From Nonomuraea rhodomycinica (GTDB lineage: Bacteria; Actinomycetota; Actinomycetes; Streptosporangiales; Streptosporangiaceae), in the NCBI RefSeq assembly GCF_013363995.1, contig NZ_JABWGO010000003.1, positions 558,001-622,000 on the forward strand: a DNA stretch of 64,000 nucleotides. The letters are read 5' to 3'. The position numbers were made by a program, and so were the translations under genes. This document shows, one piece after another, positions 24,673-32,713 of this stretch. Under the pieces are notes generated by a model that worked only from the letters and a program-made list of their open reading frames with translations, was not told the origin of the DNA and made no database searches. How positions within the stretch are numbered: position 1 is the stretch's first letter; each line of letters begins with the position of its first letter.

Positions 24673-26541
24673 ATGAACGACTATCCGGCGATCGCGGACC
24701 ACGGCATGATCGGAGACCTGCAGACCGCGGCGCTCGTCTCCGGCACGGGGACCATCGACTGGTGGTGCACCCCGCGCTTCGACTCTCCGAGCGTCTTCGC
24801 CTCCCTCCTCGACAGCGAGCGCGGCGGCCACTTCCGCTTCGCCGCGGCCCTCGACCTCATCGCGGGGGAGAGCGTCCGGCAGCTCTACCTGCCGGACACC
24901 GCGATCCTCGTGACCCGGTACATGGCGCCGAGCGGCGTCGGCGAGGTCGCCGACTTCATGGCGCCGAACCCCACCACCACCGCCTCCGACCGGCACCGCA
25001 TCATGCGCGTCGCCCGGGTCGTCCGCGGCAGCCTGCCCTTCGCGCTCGACTGCCGCCCCCGCTTCGACTACGCGCGGGCGGCGCACACCCTCAGCATGCT
25101 CGACGACGGCTCCGCCCTGTTCCGCGGTCCTGGCACGGACCTGCACCTGAGAGCCAGCGACCACATCATGCTGCGCCCCGACGGCGACGACGTCGTCGCC
25201 GAGTTCACCCTCCAGGCGGGCGAGACGGCCGCGATCACCCTGACCGCGGACCGCCCCGGCGCCCACACCCCGAGCCCGCTGACCCCCGCGGAGGTGCGCG
25301 ACGGCATCGAGGCGTGCCATGACTTCTGGCTCGACTGGCTGCGCGGCTCCCGCTACCGCGGGCGGTGGCAGGAGATGGTCAACCGCTCGGCGATCACCCT
25401 CAAGCTGCTCACGTACGCGCCCACCGGCGCGCCGATCGCCGCCGCCACCATGGGCCTGCCGGAGCAGATCGGCGGCGAGCGCAACTGGGACTACCGCTAC
25501 ACCTGGATCCGCGACGGCTCCCTGTCCGTCAGGGCCCTGATCGACCTCGGCTTCACCGAGGAGGCCAACGCCTTCCGCACGTGGCTGCGCGACCGTATCG
25601 AGGCCGGCGGCACGGCGTCCGGCGAGCCGTTGCAGATCATGTACCGCATCGACGGCGACCCCGCCCTGACCGAGGAGGTCCTCGACCATCTGGAGGGGTA
25701 CGAGAAGTCGGGCCCGGTCCGGGCCGGCAACGCCGCCGCCGACCAGATCCAGCTCGACATCTACGGAGAGCTCGCGGACGCGCTGGTGCAGGCCCAGGAC
25801 ATCGGCGGCATCCAGGGCTGGCGGGCCTTCGCCCGGATGCTGGACTGGCTGGCCGACACCTGGGACCGCCCCGACGAGGGCATCTGGGAGACCCGCGGCG
25901 GACGCCAGGACTTCACCTACAGCCGCCTGATGACGTGGGTCGCCTTCGACCGCGGCATCCGCATGGCGGCGACCTACTCCCGTCCTGCCGACGTCGTCCG
26001 CTGGACGAACACGCGTGACACCGTCTTCAACCAGATCGTGCGGCGCGGCTGGAACGCGCGGCGGCAGGCGTTCGTCCAGCACTACGCCACCGACGTCCTG
26101 GACGCCTCGCTCCTGCTGATGCCCCGGGTCGGTTTCGTCTCGCCCCGCGACCCGGCCTGGCTGAGCACCCTGGACGCCATGGACCAGGAGCTGGTCAGCG
26201 ACAGCCTGGTCTACCGCTACGACCCCGTCGCCTCGCCGGACGGGCTGCGCGGCTCGGAGGGGACGTTCAACCTGTGCAGCTTCCTCTACGTCGAGGCCCT
26301 GGCCCGTGCCGGGCGGGTCCGCCAGGCCCGCTACGCCTTCGACAAGATGCTCACCTACGCCAACCACGTCGGCCTGTTCGCCGAGGAGATCGGCCCGTCG
26401 GGGGAGCAACTCGGCAACTTCCCGCAGGCGTTCACCCACCTGGCGCTGGTCGCCGCGGCCATGGCCCTCGACGAGCAGCTCGACCGCGGCGACCGGGCCG
26501 AGGGGCTCGCCGGCCGCCCCGTTCCCCCTTACGGGGCGTGA
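24673..26541 (+). CDS. Glycoside hydrolase family 15 protein (glucoamylase/trehalase-like)
   Basis: Cytoplasmic enzyme of 622 residues. An N-terminal super-sandwich (YPAIADHGMIGDLQTAALVS, GTIDWWCTPRFDSPSVFA) precedes an (alpha/alpha)6 barrel (GERNWDYRYTWIRDGSLSVR). The catalytic Glu residues are probably those in EGIWE and in GEQLGNFPQAF. No signal peptide is present, which fits the actinobacterial trehalase/glucan-hydrolysing branch rather than secreted glucoamylase. The ATG at 24673 is used because the upstream frame crosses the promoter palindromes. Convergent 3' overlap of 13 bases with the next gene. Confidence 0.92.
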   Translation: MNDYPAIADHGMIGDLQTAALVSGTGTIDWWCTPRFDSPSVFASLLDSERGGHFRFAAALDLIAGESVRQLYLPDTAILVTRYMAPSGVGEVADFMAPNPTTTASDRHRIMRVARVVRGSLPFALDCRPRFDYARAAHTLSMLDDGSALFRGPGTDLHLRASDHIMLRPDGDDVVAEFTLQAGETAAITLTADRPGAHTPSPLTPAEVRDGIEACHDFWLDWLRGSRYRGRWQEMVNRSAITLKLLTYAPTGAPIAAATMGLPEQIGGERNWDYRYTWIRDGSLSVRALIDLGFTEEANAFRTWLRDRIEAGGTASGEPLQIMYRIDGDPALTEEVLDHLEGYEKSGPVRAGNAAADQIQLDIYGELADALVQAQDIGGIQGWRAFARMLDWLADTWDRPDEGIWETRGGRQDFTYSRLMTWVAFDRGIRMAATYSRPADVVRWTNTRDTVFNQIVRRGWNARRQAFVQHYATDVLDASLLLMPRVGFVSPRDPAWLSTLDAMDQELVSDSLVYRYDPVASPDGLRGSEGTFNLCSFLYVEALARAGRVRQARYAFDKMLTYANHVGLFAEEIGPSGEQLGNFPQAFTHLALVAAAMALDEQLDRGDRAEGLAGRPVPPYGA

Positions 26542-27371
26542 GCAGGGGAGACCGGCGTGAAGGCGTGCAGTTCGTAGTGCCCGTCGTGGACGACGCCGTA
26601 GGTGCTCTCGGGCAGCTCGTTCCACGCGCCCTTGAGGTCGCGCAGCGGTTCGGAGACCACGAAGCGCGACTTCGGGCCGAGCTGCCGCAGGGCGTCCAGC
26701 TCCGGGTGCAGCGCGCTGAGCTGGGAGACGCCGGTGGAGTAGAACAGCGACCTGGGCGGGCCGGCGCTGGCGTAGCGGAAGATCCAGAGCCGCTCGCCGT
26801 CGGCGGTGGCCACGGTCATCTGGACGGGGTCGGGGACGCCGTGGCGCCGGGCGACCTCCTCGACCAGGCCGACGGCGCGGGCCACCGCGCCGGGCGGGTC
26901 GTCGGGCAGGCCGAAGGTGAGCGCCAGGAAGAACAGCAGCTCCGAGTCGGTCGACCCCTCGATGGCCGGGTACAGCACCGGGTCCACCGCCATCGCCAGG
27001 TCGCGCTTGAGCCGGAAGTACTCCCCGATGAGCCCGTTGTGCATCCACAGCCAGCGCCCGTACCGGAACGGATGGCAGTTGCTGCGCTCCACCCCGGTGC
27101 CGGTCGAGGCGCGGACGTGCGCGAACAGCAGCGAGGTGCGGATCTCCCCGGCCAGCTCGCGCAGGTTGCGGTCGTTCCACGCCGGCAGGATGCTCTTGAA
27201 CACGGCGGGCGCGACCCCCTCGCCGTACCAGCCGATGCCGAACCCGTCGCCGTTGGTGGTGTTCGGGCCGAGCTTGGCGTGCATGCTCTGGTCGATGACC
27301 GAGTGCACGGGCTGGTACAGCAGCTCGTCGGCCAGGATCGGGTCTCCGCTGTACGCCATCCACCTGCACAT
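26529..27371 (-). CDS. Class II glutamine amidotransferase
   Basis: Protein of 280 residues with an N-terminal nucleophile fold: Cys2 (MCRWMAYSGDPILADELLY) becomes N-terminal after Met removal, with NGDGFGIGWYGEG, FAHVRASTG and MHNGLIGEY in the usual order. It resembles YafJ/EgtC-type stand-alone glutaminases. EgtC context genes (egtA, B, D) are absent, so an ergothioneine role is not supported. Nearby stress-type genes may be co-expressed. Confidence 0.9.
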   Translation of the reverse strand: MCRWMAYSGDPILADELLYQPVHSVIDQSMHAKLGPNTTNGDGFGIGWYGEGVAPAVFKSILPAWNDRNLRELAGEIRTSLLFAHVRASTGTGVERSNCHPFRYGRWLWMHNGLIGEYFRLKRDLAMAVDPVLYPAIEGSTDSELLFFLALTFGLPDDPPGAVARAVGLVEEVARRHGVPDPVQMTVATADGERLWIFRYASAGPPRSLFYSTGVSQLSALHPELDALRQLGPKSRFVVSEPLRDLKGAWNELPESTYGVVHDGHYELHAFTPVSPAHAP

Positions 27372-27396
27372 GATCGCCCTCCGCCGTTCTCGCCGG

Positions 27397-27729
27397 TCAG
27401 GCCCGGGGGTAGCCGGGCGGCGGCTGGGGGTAGCCGGGTGGCGGGGGGTAGCCGGGCATCAAGCGGTTGCGCGCCGCCATGCTCGCCCAGTGCAGCACGT
27501 CCAGCACCGCCGCCAGCACGATCCAGATCCAGTCCCCGCCGCTGAGGTGCGCGCCGGAGATGGACAGGATGATGTACATCAGCGTCGCGAACGGCAGGAA
27601 GATCAGCCCGAGCAGGGGCCAGATCCACGTGTGGAAGACCGCGCCCACCAGCGCCGGCCGCGCGATCCAGAGGATGAAGACGGCCATTCGCGGGAAAATC
27701 CCGGCGAATATAGCGAACAAGCAACCCAT
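27397..27729 (-). CDS. Small membrane protein with proline-rich tail
   Basis: Protein of 110 residues with three hydrophobic stretches (CLFAIFAGIFPRMAVFILWI; FHTWIWPLLGLIFLPFATLM; WIWIVLAAVLDVLHWASMAA) and a C-terminal GYPPPPGYPQPPPGYP tail likely exposed to the cytoplasm. The ATG at 27729 has GGAGG six bases upstream. It lies just upstream of the amidotransferase on the same strand, 25 bases apart. Family not recognised beyond general membrane-protein features. Confidence 0.78.
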   Translation of the reverse strand: MGCLFAIFAGIFPRMAVFILWIARPALVGAVFHTWIWPLLGLIFLPFATLMYIILSISGAHLSGGDWIWIVLAAVLDVLHWASMAARNRLMPGYPPPPGYPQPPPGYPRA

Positions 27730-27997
27730 GGGTGCCTCCGTCGGATCCCGCGCCATCCGCGAAAAAGCTGTCGGACCATGGTCAATGCCCTGCGTCCGGC
27801 ATCGTAAGACCCGACGGACGCCAGTCCAGCAGGAATTTGGACGACTTTGGGGAATGCGGGAGGATGCCCCCGGGATCCCGGTGAATCCATTAATACGGGG
27901 CGGCCTGTTCCGGGAAGCGTTTTACCTCAGTGTGGCTATATGTCTGCCGACATCCGGAAATTTCCCCATGGTTCGGTAACCCAGAAGGAAGAGAGCC

Positions 27998-28492
27998 ATG
28001 AGCAACCTCATCGTCATCGCGTACCCCGACGTCGCCACCGCCACCTCGGTCCGTGACCGTCTCTTCGACCTCCAGCGGCAGAACCTCATCACCATGGAGG
28101 ACGTCGCCGTCGTCGAGCGCCGCACCGACGGCAAGATCAAGCTGCACCAGAGCGCGAACATGACAGGGATGGGAGCCGCCAGCGGCGCGCTGTGGGGCGG
28201 CCTGATCGGCCTGCTGTTCTTCATGCCCCTGCTGGGCATGGCCTTCGGCGCCGCGGCCGGGGCAGCCGGCGGCGCGATGAGCGACGTCGGGGTCAACGAC
28301 GACTTCATGCGGCAGATCGCCGCCGAGATGGAGCCCGGCACGGCCGCGCTGTTCGTGCTCGTCGTGCGGAGCACCCCGGACAAGGTCATCCCGGAGATCC
28401 AGCCGTACGGGGGGCGCATCCTCCAGACCTCGCTCAGCCAGGACCAGGAGGCGCAGCTGCGGGAGATGGTCCAGGGCGCGGCGGCCCACTAG
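27998..28492 (+). CDS. DUF1269-family membrane-associated protein (copy 2)
   Basis: Protein of 164 residues, paralogous to the one at 19696-20226: the same opening (NLIVIAYPDVATATSVRDRL), a charged region, then the Gly-rich hydrophobic core (LWGGLIGLLLFFMPLLGMAF with GAAAGAAGGA), then a C-terminal domain ending in SLSQDQEAQLREM. It is a single gene behind an AT-rich leader (27900-27980) with a GGAAGAGAG site. Two copies within 8 kb on either side of the ATPase/GH15 block support a common envelope or stress role. Confidence 0.86.
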   Translation: MSNLIVIAYPDVATATSVRDRLFDLQRQNLITMEDVAVVERRTDGKIKLHQSANMTGMGAASGALWGGLIGLLFFMPLLGMAFGAAAGAAGGAMSDVGVNDDFMRQIAAEMEPGTAALFVLVVRSTPDKVIPEIQPYGGRILQTSLSQDQEAQLREMVQGAAAH

Positions 28493-28660
28493 CCGGCCCG
28501 TACGTCCCGCGTCACCTTCGCCGCCCGCCGCCTGCCGTTCGTCATGGCGGCTGACGGATCCGGGCGGGGGAGGTGCGCGCTGCCCGGTCCACGGCCGGGG
28601 TGGCGACGGGACGGCTGCCATGATGGTCCCCCGTCCCGTCGCGGCCCCCGGAGGACCCCC

Positions 28661-29563
28661 GTGCGCATCGCCCTCGCCGGTCTCGCCACCAGCCATCCGT
28701 ACACCGACGCCCGCACCCTGGCCCGGTACGCCGAGCTGGTGGTCTGGGAGCCGGACCCCGAGCGGCTGGGGCGCTTCACCGCCGAGCACCCCTCGGCGGT
28801 GGTGGTCCCGAGCCTGGCCGAGGCCCTGGCGACCCGGCCCGACGGGGTGGTGCTGACCGTGCCCAACCCCCGGGTGCCCGACGCGCTGGCCGCGGTGCTG
28901 GAGACCGGGGCGGCCTGCTTCGTCAACAAGCCCGCCGCGGCCGGCCGCGACCAGCTCGACCGGCTGGACCGGCTGCCGATCCACGACCGGGTGATGTCCA
29001 CGTCGGTGCTGCGGTTCGCCCCGGCGTTCGCGGGCCTGACGGTGGACCCGGCCGACGTGCTGGCCGTACGGGCGACCGTGCGGCACGACGTCGGGCTGTG
29101 GGCGAGCGGCTACAACGCCTGGCAGGACACGCCGGGGGAGGGCGGCGGCACGATGGTGACCATGGGCGTCCACGGCGTCGAGCTGCTGGTCGCGCTGCTC
29201 GGGCCGGACGTGCGGCTGGTGGGCGCGGCGGGCGCGCGGCGGCACTACACGACCCTGCGCTCCGAGGACACCGGCGTCATGGCGCTGCGGTGGTCCCACG
29301 GCGTCACCGGCACGGTCGAGGTCCTCGGCGTGTCGGAGGGGGAGTCCTACAGCGTCACCCTGCACCGGCGCGACTCCTCCGAGACCGTCGTGATCGAAGG
29401 AGGCGACGACCCGATCCAGGGGCTCGGCTACGAGGGGACGATCGCGGCGTTCCTCGACATGGTCAAGGGCGCGCCGAGCCCGGTGCCGTGGGCGCAGACC
29501 CGCGCCATCCTCGACGTCCTCGTCTCGGCCCGCGAGGCCGCCCCGCCCGCCGCCGACGCCTGA
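28661..29563 (+). CDS. Gfo/Idh/MocA-family oxidoreductase
   Basis: NAD(P)-dependent sugar or cyclitol dehydrogenase-like protein of 300 residues. The N-terminal Rossmann domain starts VRIALAGLATSHPYTDARTL, the EKP-type motif reads FVNKPAA, and the C-terminal beta sheet domain includes GGTMVTMGVHGVELL. The GTG at 28661 has GGAGG upstream and gives the family length. It opens the carbohydrate-metabolism island but lacks the operator shared by the genes that follow, so its regulation differs. Confidence 0.85.
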   Translation: MRIALAGLATSHPYTDARTLARYAELVVWEPDPERLGRFTAEHPSAVVVPSLAEALATRPDGVVLTVPNPRVPDALAAVLETGAACFVNKPAAAGRDQLDRLDRLPIHDRVMSTSVLRFAPAFAGLTVDPADVLAVRATVRHDVGLWASGYNAWQDTPGEGGGTMVTMGVHGVELLVALLGPDVRLVGAAGARRHYTTLRSEDTGVMALRWSHGVTGTVEVLGVSEGESYSVTLHRRDSSETVVIEGGDDPIQGLGYEGTIAAFLDMVKGAPSPVPWAQTRAILDVLVSAREAAPPAADA

Positions 29564-29593
29564 CCGGATCCCCCGGCTCAGGCGGGAGCCGGC

Positions 29594-29956
29594 TCACCCT
29601 TCCGGCAACTCGCCGATCTCGAACAGGTCCCGGTAACGCTCCAAGCTGTCGAAGGACTGTGACAGCAGGGTCGCTCCCACCTCGAGGTCGTCGACCTGGA
29701 GGAGCTGCAGCGCCGCGACCCCGAGGAAGCGCCATGCCACCCGCTCGCCGAAGGCGTTGCCGTACTCGACCTCGGCCTCGCGCCCCAGCGCCTCGGCCAT
29801 CCGGCGAGCGGCTTCCTCCGAAGCGGCCCGTACCACGGTGATGTCCTCGCTGAAACTCGGAGTCGCGTAACCGCCCTCCACCGTCGTCGCGTAGACCAGC
29901 ACCACACCGTAGAGAAAATCCGTCGCCGTCACCGAGCCTCCGTCCGCGAAGAGCAA
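29594..29956 (-). CDS. DUF4288-like small protein
   Basis: Protein of about 120 residues with a beta-alpha-beta pattern (LYGVVLVYATTVEGG, EDITVVRAASEEAARRMAEA, FGERVAWRFLGVAALQLLQV). It resembles DUF4288 proteins, which are often immunity- or toxin-associated, though that link is weak here. Single gene, convergent to the Gfo/Idh gene. Base composition is a little less GC-rich than its neighbours. The start may lie a few codons downstream. Confidence 0.6.
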   Translation of the reverse strand: MLFADGGSVTATDFLYGVVLVYATTVEGGYATPSFSEDITVVRAASEEAARRMAEALGREAEVEYGNAFGERVAWRFLGVAALQLLQVDDLEVGATLLSQSFDSLERYRDLFEIGELPEG

Positions 29957-30378
29957 GGCAGCAGTCTGCCCAGGAGAGGCGGAGCGCGGCTGGACAGGCC
30001 GTCAACGAGCATTCCTCCGGAAAACTCCCGCAGGACCCTTCCTCGGCGGCAGCGCTTGACGGCGACGATCCCGGCGAACCCGGGCCAAGCCGATCAGGAC
30101 CTCCGTCCGGACCATCACCGTTCCCGTGCCGGATGTCGAGCAAGCCTGCCGGCCGCGCCTCTCCCGGAAGGAGCCGGTCCCGTCCGAGGCGCGCACGTGC
30201 TGAGCCCGTACCGCCACCCGGAGCTCCGCCCGATCCGGGGGACATCGCATCGCCGGTTGGCGCGTCCTCGGGGAAGCGCGGCTCGCGCCTCGTCGCCTCC
30301 GGGTGGCCGGCGCCGTCGGACCGCCGGCGTACAGGTGGCCCAGGCCGCCCGAGGACCCCGAGGTGACGTGCGCGGCCG
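29957..30378. other. Gene-poor stretch before the first island operator
   Basis: About 420 bases without a credible gene. Open frames on both strands are rich in Arg and Pro, have no ribosome site and match no known fold. Composition is slightly less GC-rich than the flanks. The stretch ends in the strong promoter of the epimerase gene. Confidence 0.5.
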
Positions 30379-30420
30379 TTGACAGGCGGACTCTCCGCCA
30401 GTTACGGTCTGGACCGTAAC
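30379..30420 (+). promoter_or_regulatory. Promoter with regulon palindrome (O1)
   Basis: TTGACA at 30379-30384, an 18-base spacer, and TACGGT at 30403-30408 form a promoter for the epimerase gene. The perfect 20-bp palindrome GTTACGGTCTGGACCGTAAC at 30401-30420 covers the -10 and start point. This is the best copy of an operator found at five other places in the island. A small GGCGGA-CTC-TCCGCC repeat lies in the spacer. Confidence 0.75.
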
Positions 30421-30441
30421 TCACGTACAGAGGGAGACCGC

Positions 30442-31458
30442 GTGCGGACGACAGCGGAACTCGAGGAGCGGCTGGCGCGGCCGAGCGCCGGGCTCGTCGA
30501 CGATCTCGACAGGCTCGACGGCGACATCATGATCCTCGGCGCGGGCGGCAAGCTCGGCCCCAGCCTGGTGCGGCTGGCGCTCAATGCCACGGCCGCGGCC
30601 GGGCGCGACCGGCGGGTCATCGCCGTGTCCCGCTTCTCCGAGCCCGGCCTGGCCGACGCGCTGCGCGCGGAGGGCGCCGACGTGGTGGCCGCCGACGTCG
30701 CCGACGAGGGGGCGCTGCGCGAGCTGCCCGACGCGGCCAACGTCGTCTTCCTGGTCGGCGCCAAGTTCGGCACGGCCGGGCGCGAGCACGCCACCTGGTT
30801 CACCAACACGTACCTGCCCGGCCGGGTCGCCGACCGCTTCCGCGGCAGCCGCATCGCCGCCCTGTCCACCGGCAACGTCTACCCGCTCGTCCCCGTGACC
30901 AGCGGCGGCAGCACCGAGGAGTCCGCCACCGGCCCGGTCGGCGACTACGCGATGAGCTGCCTGGGCCGGGAGCGGGTCCTGACCCACTTCGCCGAGACCC
31001 ACGGCACCCGCATGGCGCTGATCCGCCTCAACTACGCCGTCGAGCTGCGCTACGGCGTGCTCGTGGACCTCGCGCAGAAGGTCCTCGCCGGCGAGCCCGT
31101 CGACCTCGCCACCGGCCAGGTCAACGTCGTCTGGCAGGGCTACGCCAACGAGGTCACCCTGCGCTCGCTGCTGCTGGCCGGGACGCCGCCCTACGTGCTC
31201 AACGTCACGGGCCCGGAGCTGATCTCCGTACGGCAGGCGGCGCTGGCGCTGGGCGAGGCCCTCGGCAAGGAGCCGGTGTTCACCGGTGAGGAGGCGCCGA
31301 CGGCGCTGCTGTCCAACGCCTCGCGCTGCCACCGGCTCTTCGGCTACCCGCCGATCACGCCGGCCGAGCTGATCGAGCACACCGCCCGCTGGGTCGCCGG
31401 CGGCGGCCCCCTGCTCGGCAAGCCGACCAAGTTCGAGCGCCGCGACGGCCGTTTCTGA
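30442..31458 (+). CDS. NAD-dependent epimerase/dehydratase-like protein
   Basis: Rossmann-fold protein of 338 residues (GDIMILGAGGKLGPSLVRLA). The sequence STGNVYPLVP marks the family active-site strand. The usual YxxxK reads YAMSC, so the catalytic Lys is replaced by Cys; activity may be altered, or the site shifted. The C-terminal part (LFGYPPITPAELIEHTARWV) is as in extended SDRs. The GTG at 30442 has GGGAG upstream. It is controlled by the O1 promoter and probably acts on a sugar or sugar acid in the island's pathway. Confidence 0.83.
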   Translation: MRTTAELEERLARPSAGLVDDLDRLDGDIMILGAGGKLGPSLVRLALNATAAAGRDRRVIAVSRFSEPGLADALRAEGADVVAADVADEGALRELPDAANVVFLVGAKFGTAGREHATWFTNTYLPGRVADRFRGSRIAALSTGNVYPLVPVTSGGSTEESATGPVGDYAMSCLGRERVLTHFAETHGTRMALIRLNYAVELRYGVLVDLAQKVLAGEPVDLATGQVNVVWQGYANEVTLRSLLLAGTPPYVLNVTGPELISVRQAALALGEALGKEPVFTGEEAPTALLSNASRCHRLFGYPPITPAELIEHTARWVAGGGPLLGKPTKFERRDGRF

Positions 31459-31460
31459 CC

Positions 31461-31540
31461 CCGCGTCCGCGAAAGCGCACCCGCGTCCGCGAAAGCGCAC
31501 CCGCGTCCGCGAAAGCGCACCCGCGCCCGCGAAAGCGCAC
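31461..31540 (+). repeat. Four tandem copies of a 20-bp repeat
   Basis: The unit CCGCGTCCGCGAAAGCGCAC occurs at 31461, 31481, 31501 and 31521; the last copy has one change (T to C at position 6). It starts 3 bases after the epimerase stop and lies in the gap before the aldolase gene. Each unit contains GCG-AAA-GCGC, which could form small hairpins. Without spacers it is not CRISPR. Confidence 0.9.
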
Positions 31541-31620
31541 AGCTCCTGATCCGCGCCCGCCCCACCCTCATCCGCGCGCGGGCACCGCAGCCACCAACCG
31601 TGACACAAGGGGGATCCCAC

Positions 31621-32676
31621 GTGCTCAGCACGGCTCCAGAGGCGCAGACGTCCGTGCGCCACCTCTTCCGGCGCGGCCTCGTCATCCCGGCGCACCCGCT
31701 CGCCCTGACCGAGGACCGCAAGCTGGACGAGCGCCGCCAGCGGGCGCTGACCCGCTACTACGTCGAGGCGGGCGCCGGGGGACTGGCGGTGGGCGTCCAC
31801 ACCACCCAGTTCGCGATCCACGGCACCGACCTGCTCGCCCCCGTGCTCGAACTGGCCGCCCGCACCGCCGGCGAGGCGGGCCGCGAGGTGGTGCTGGTGG
31901 CCGGGGCCACCGGCCCGACCGCGCAGGCGGTGGCCGAGGCCGAGCTGGCCCGCTCGCTCGGCTACCACATGGTCCTGCTCAGCCCCCACCGCGAGCTCGA
32001 CGAGGACGCCCTGATCGAGCGCGCCCGCGCCGTCGGCGAGGTGCTGCCCGTGATCGGGTTCTACCTCCAGCCCGCGGTGGGCGGGCGCGCCCTGTCGCGC
32101 GACTTCTGGACGCGCCTGGCCGCCATCGAGTCGGTGGTCGGCATCAAGGTCGCCCCGTTCGACCGGTACCGCACGCTCGACGTGCTGCATGGCGTCGTAC
32201 GCGCCGGGCGGGCGGGCGACGTCGCCCTCTACACCGGCAACGACGACCACATCCTGGCCGACCTCATCACCGCGCACCGCGTCGTGGTGGACGGGCGGGA
32301 GGTGGACGTCGAGTTCGTCGGCGGCCTGCTCGGCCAGTGGGCGGTGTGGGTGCGGCGCGCCGTGGAGCTGCTGGAGGAGGCGAAGCTGGCCCGGGGCGGC
32401 GACGACGCGGCCGTACGGCGGCTGCTCACCCTGGACGGCCACCTGACCGACGCCAACGCCGCCATCTTCGACACCGCCAACGGCTTCCACGGCTGCATCC
32501 CGGGCATCCACGAGGTGCTGCGCCGGCAGGGGCTGCTGGCCGGCCGCTGGTGCCTGGACCCCGCCGAGGAGCTCTCCCCGGGGCAGCTCGCGGAGATCGA
32601 CCGGATCTGGGCGGCCTACCCGTGGCTGCGCGACGACGACTTCGTCGCCGGCGGCCTGGACCGCTGGCTGTCCTGA
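31621..32676 (+). CDS. DHDPS/N-acetylneuraminate lyase-type aldolase (copy 1)
   Basis: TIM-barrel protein of 351 residues in the dihydrodipicolinate synthase superfamily: LVIPAHPLALTEDRKLDERR, GAGGLAVGVHTTQFAIHG, and the Schiff-base Lys candidate in VVGIKVAPFDRYRTLDVLHG. It is somewhat longer than lysine-pathway DapA and carries unusual C-terminal sequence, so a sugar-acid aldolase or dehydratase is more likely. The GTG at 31621 has a GGGGG site. It follows the epimerase after the tandem repeats and shares its direction, so it may be in the same transcript. Confidence 0.82.
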   Translation: MLSTAPEAQTSVRHLFRRGLVIPAHPLALTEDRKLDERRQRALTRYYVEAGAGGLAVGVHTTQFAIHGTDLLAPVLELAARTAGEAGREVVLVAGATGPTAQAVAEAELARSLGYHMVLLSPHRELDEDALIERARAVGEVLPVIGFYLQPAVGGRALSRDFWTRLAAIESVVGIKVAPFDRYRTLDVLHGVVRAGRAGDVALYTGNDDHILADLITAHRVVVDGREVDVEFVGGLLGQWAVWVRRAVELLEEAKLARGGDDAAVRRLLTLDGHLTDANAAIFDTANGFHGCIPGIHEVLRRQGLLAGRWCLDPAEELSPGQLAEIDRIWAAYPWLRDDDFVAGGLDRWLS

Positions 32677-32713
32677 CATGCCCGCCCGCCGACCGGACGC
32701 CGTACCCGTCTCA

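Noticed and set aside
24334..27369. Very long open frame of over 1000 codons on the minus strand
   Set aside because: It runs antisense through the GH15 gene and into the ATPase and amidotransferase genes; its translation is low-complexity with no family pattern. Such shadows are common in DNA of this GC content.
24560..27985. Shared TATATGTC and CGGTAACCC words upstream of the GH15 and second DUF1269 genes
   Set aside because: The spacing between the two words differs by 16 bases, so a common promoter element is not convincing.
30002..30424. Possible minus-strand gene of 140 codons
   Set aside because: No ribosome site, Arg-rich sequence without a recognisable fold, and it covers the promoter and operator of the epimerase gene.
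31461..31540. CRISPR array
   Set aside because: Four direct repeats without spacers.
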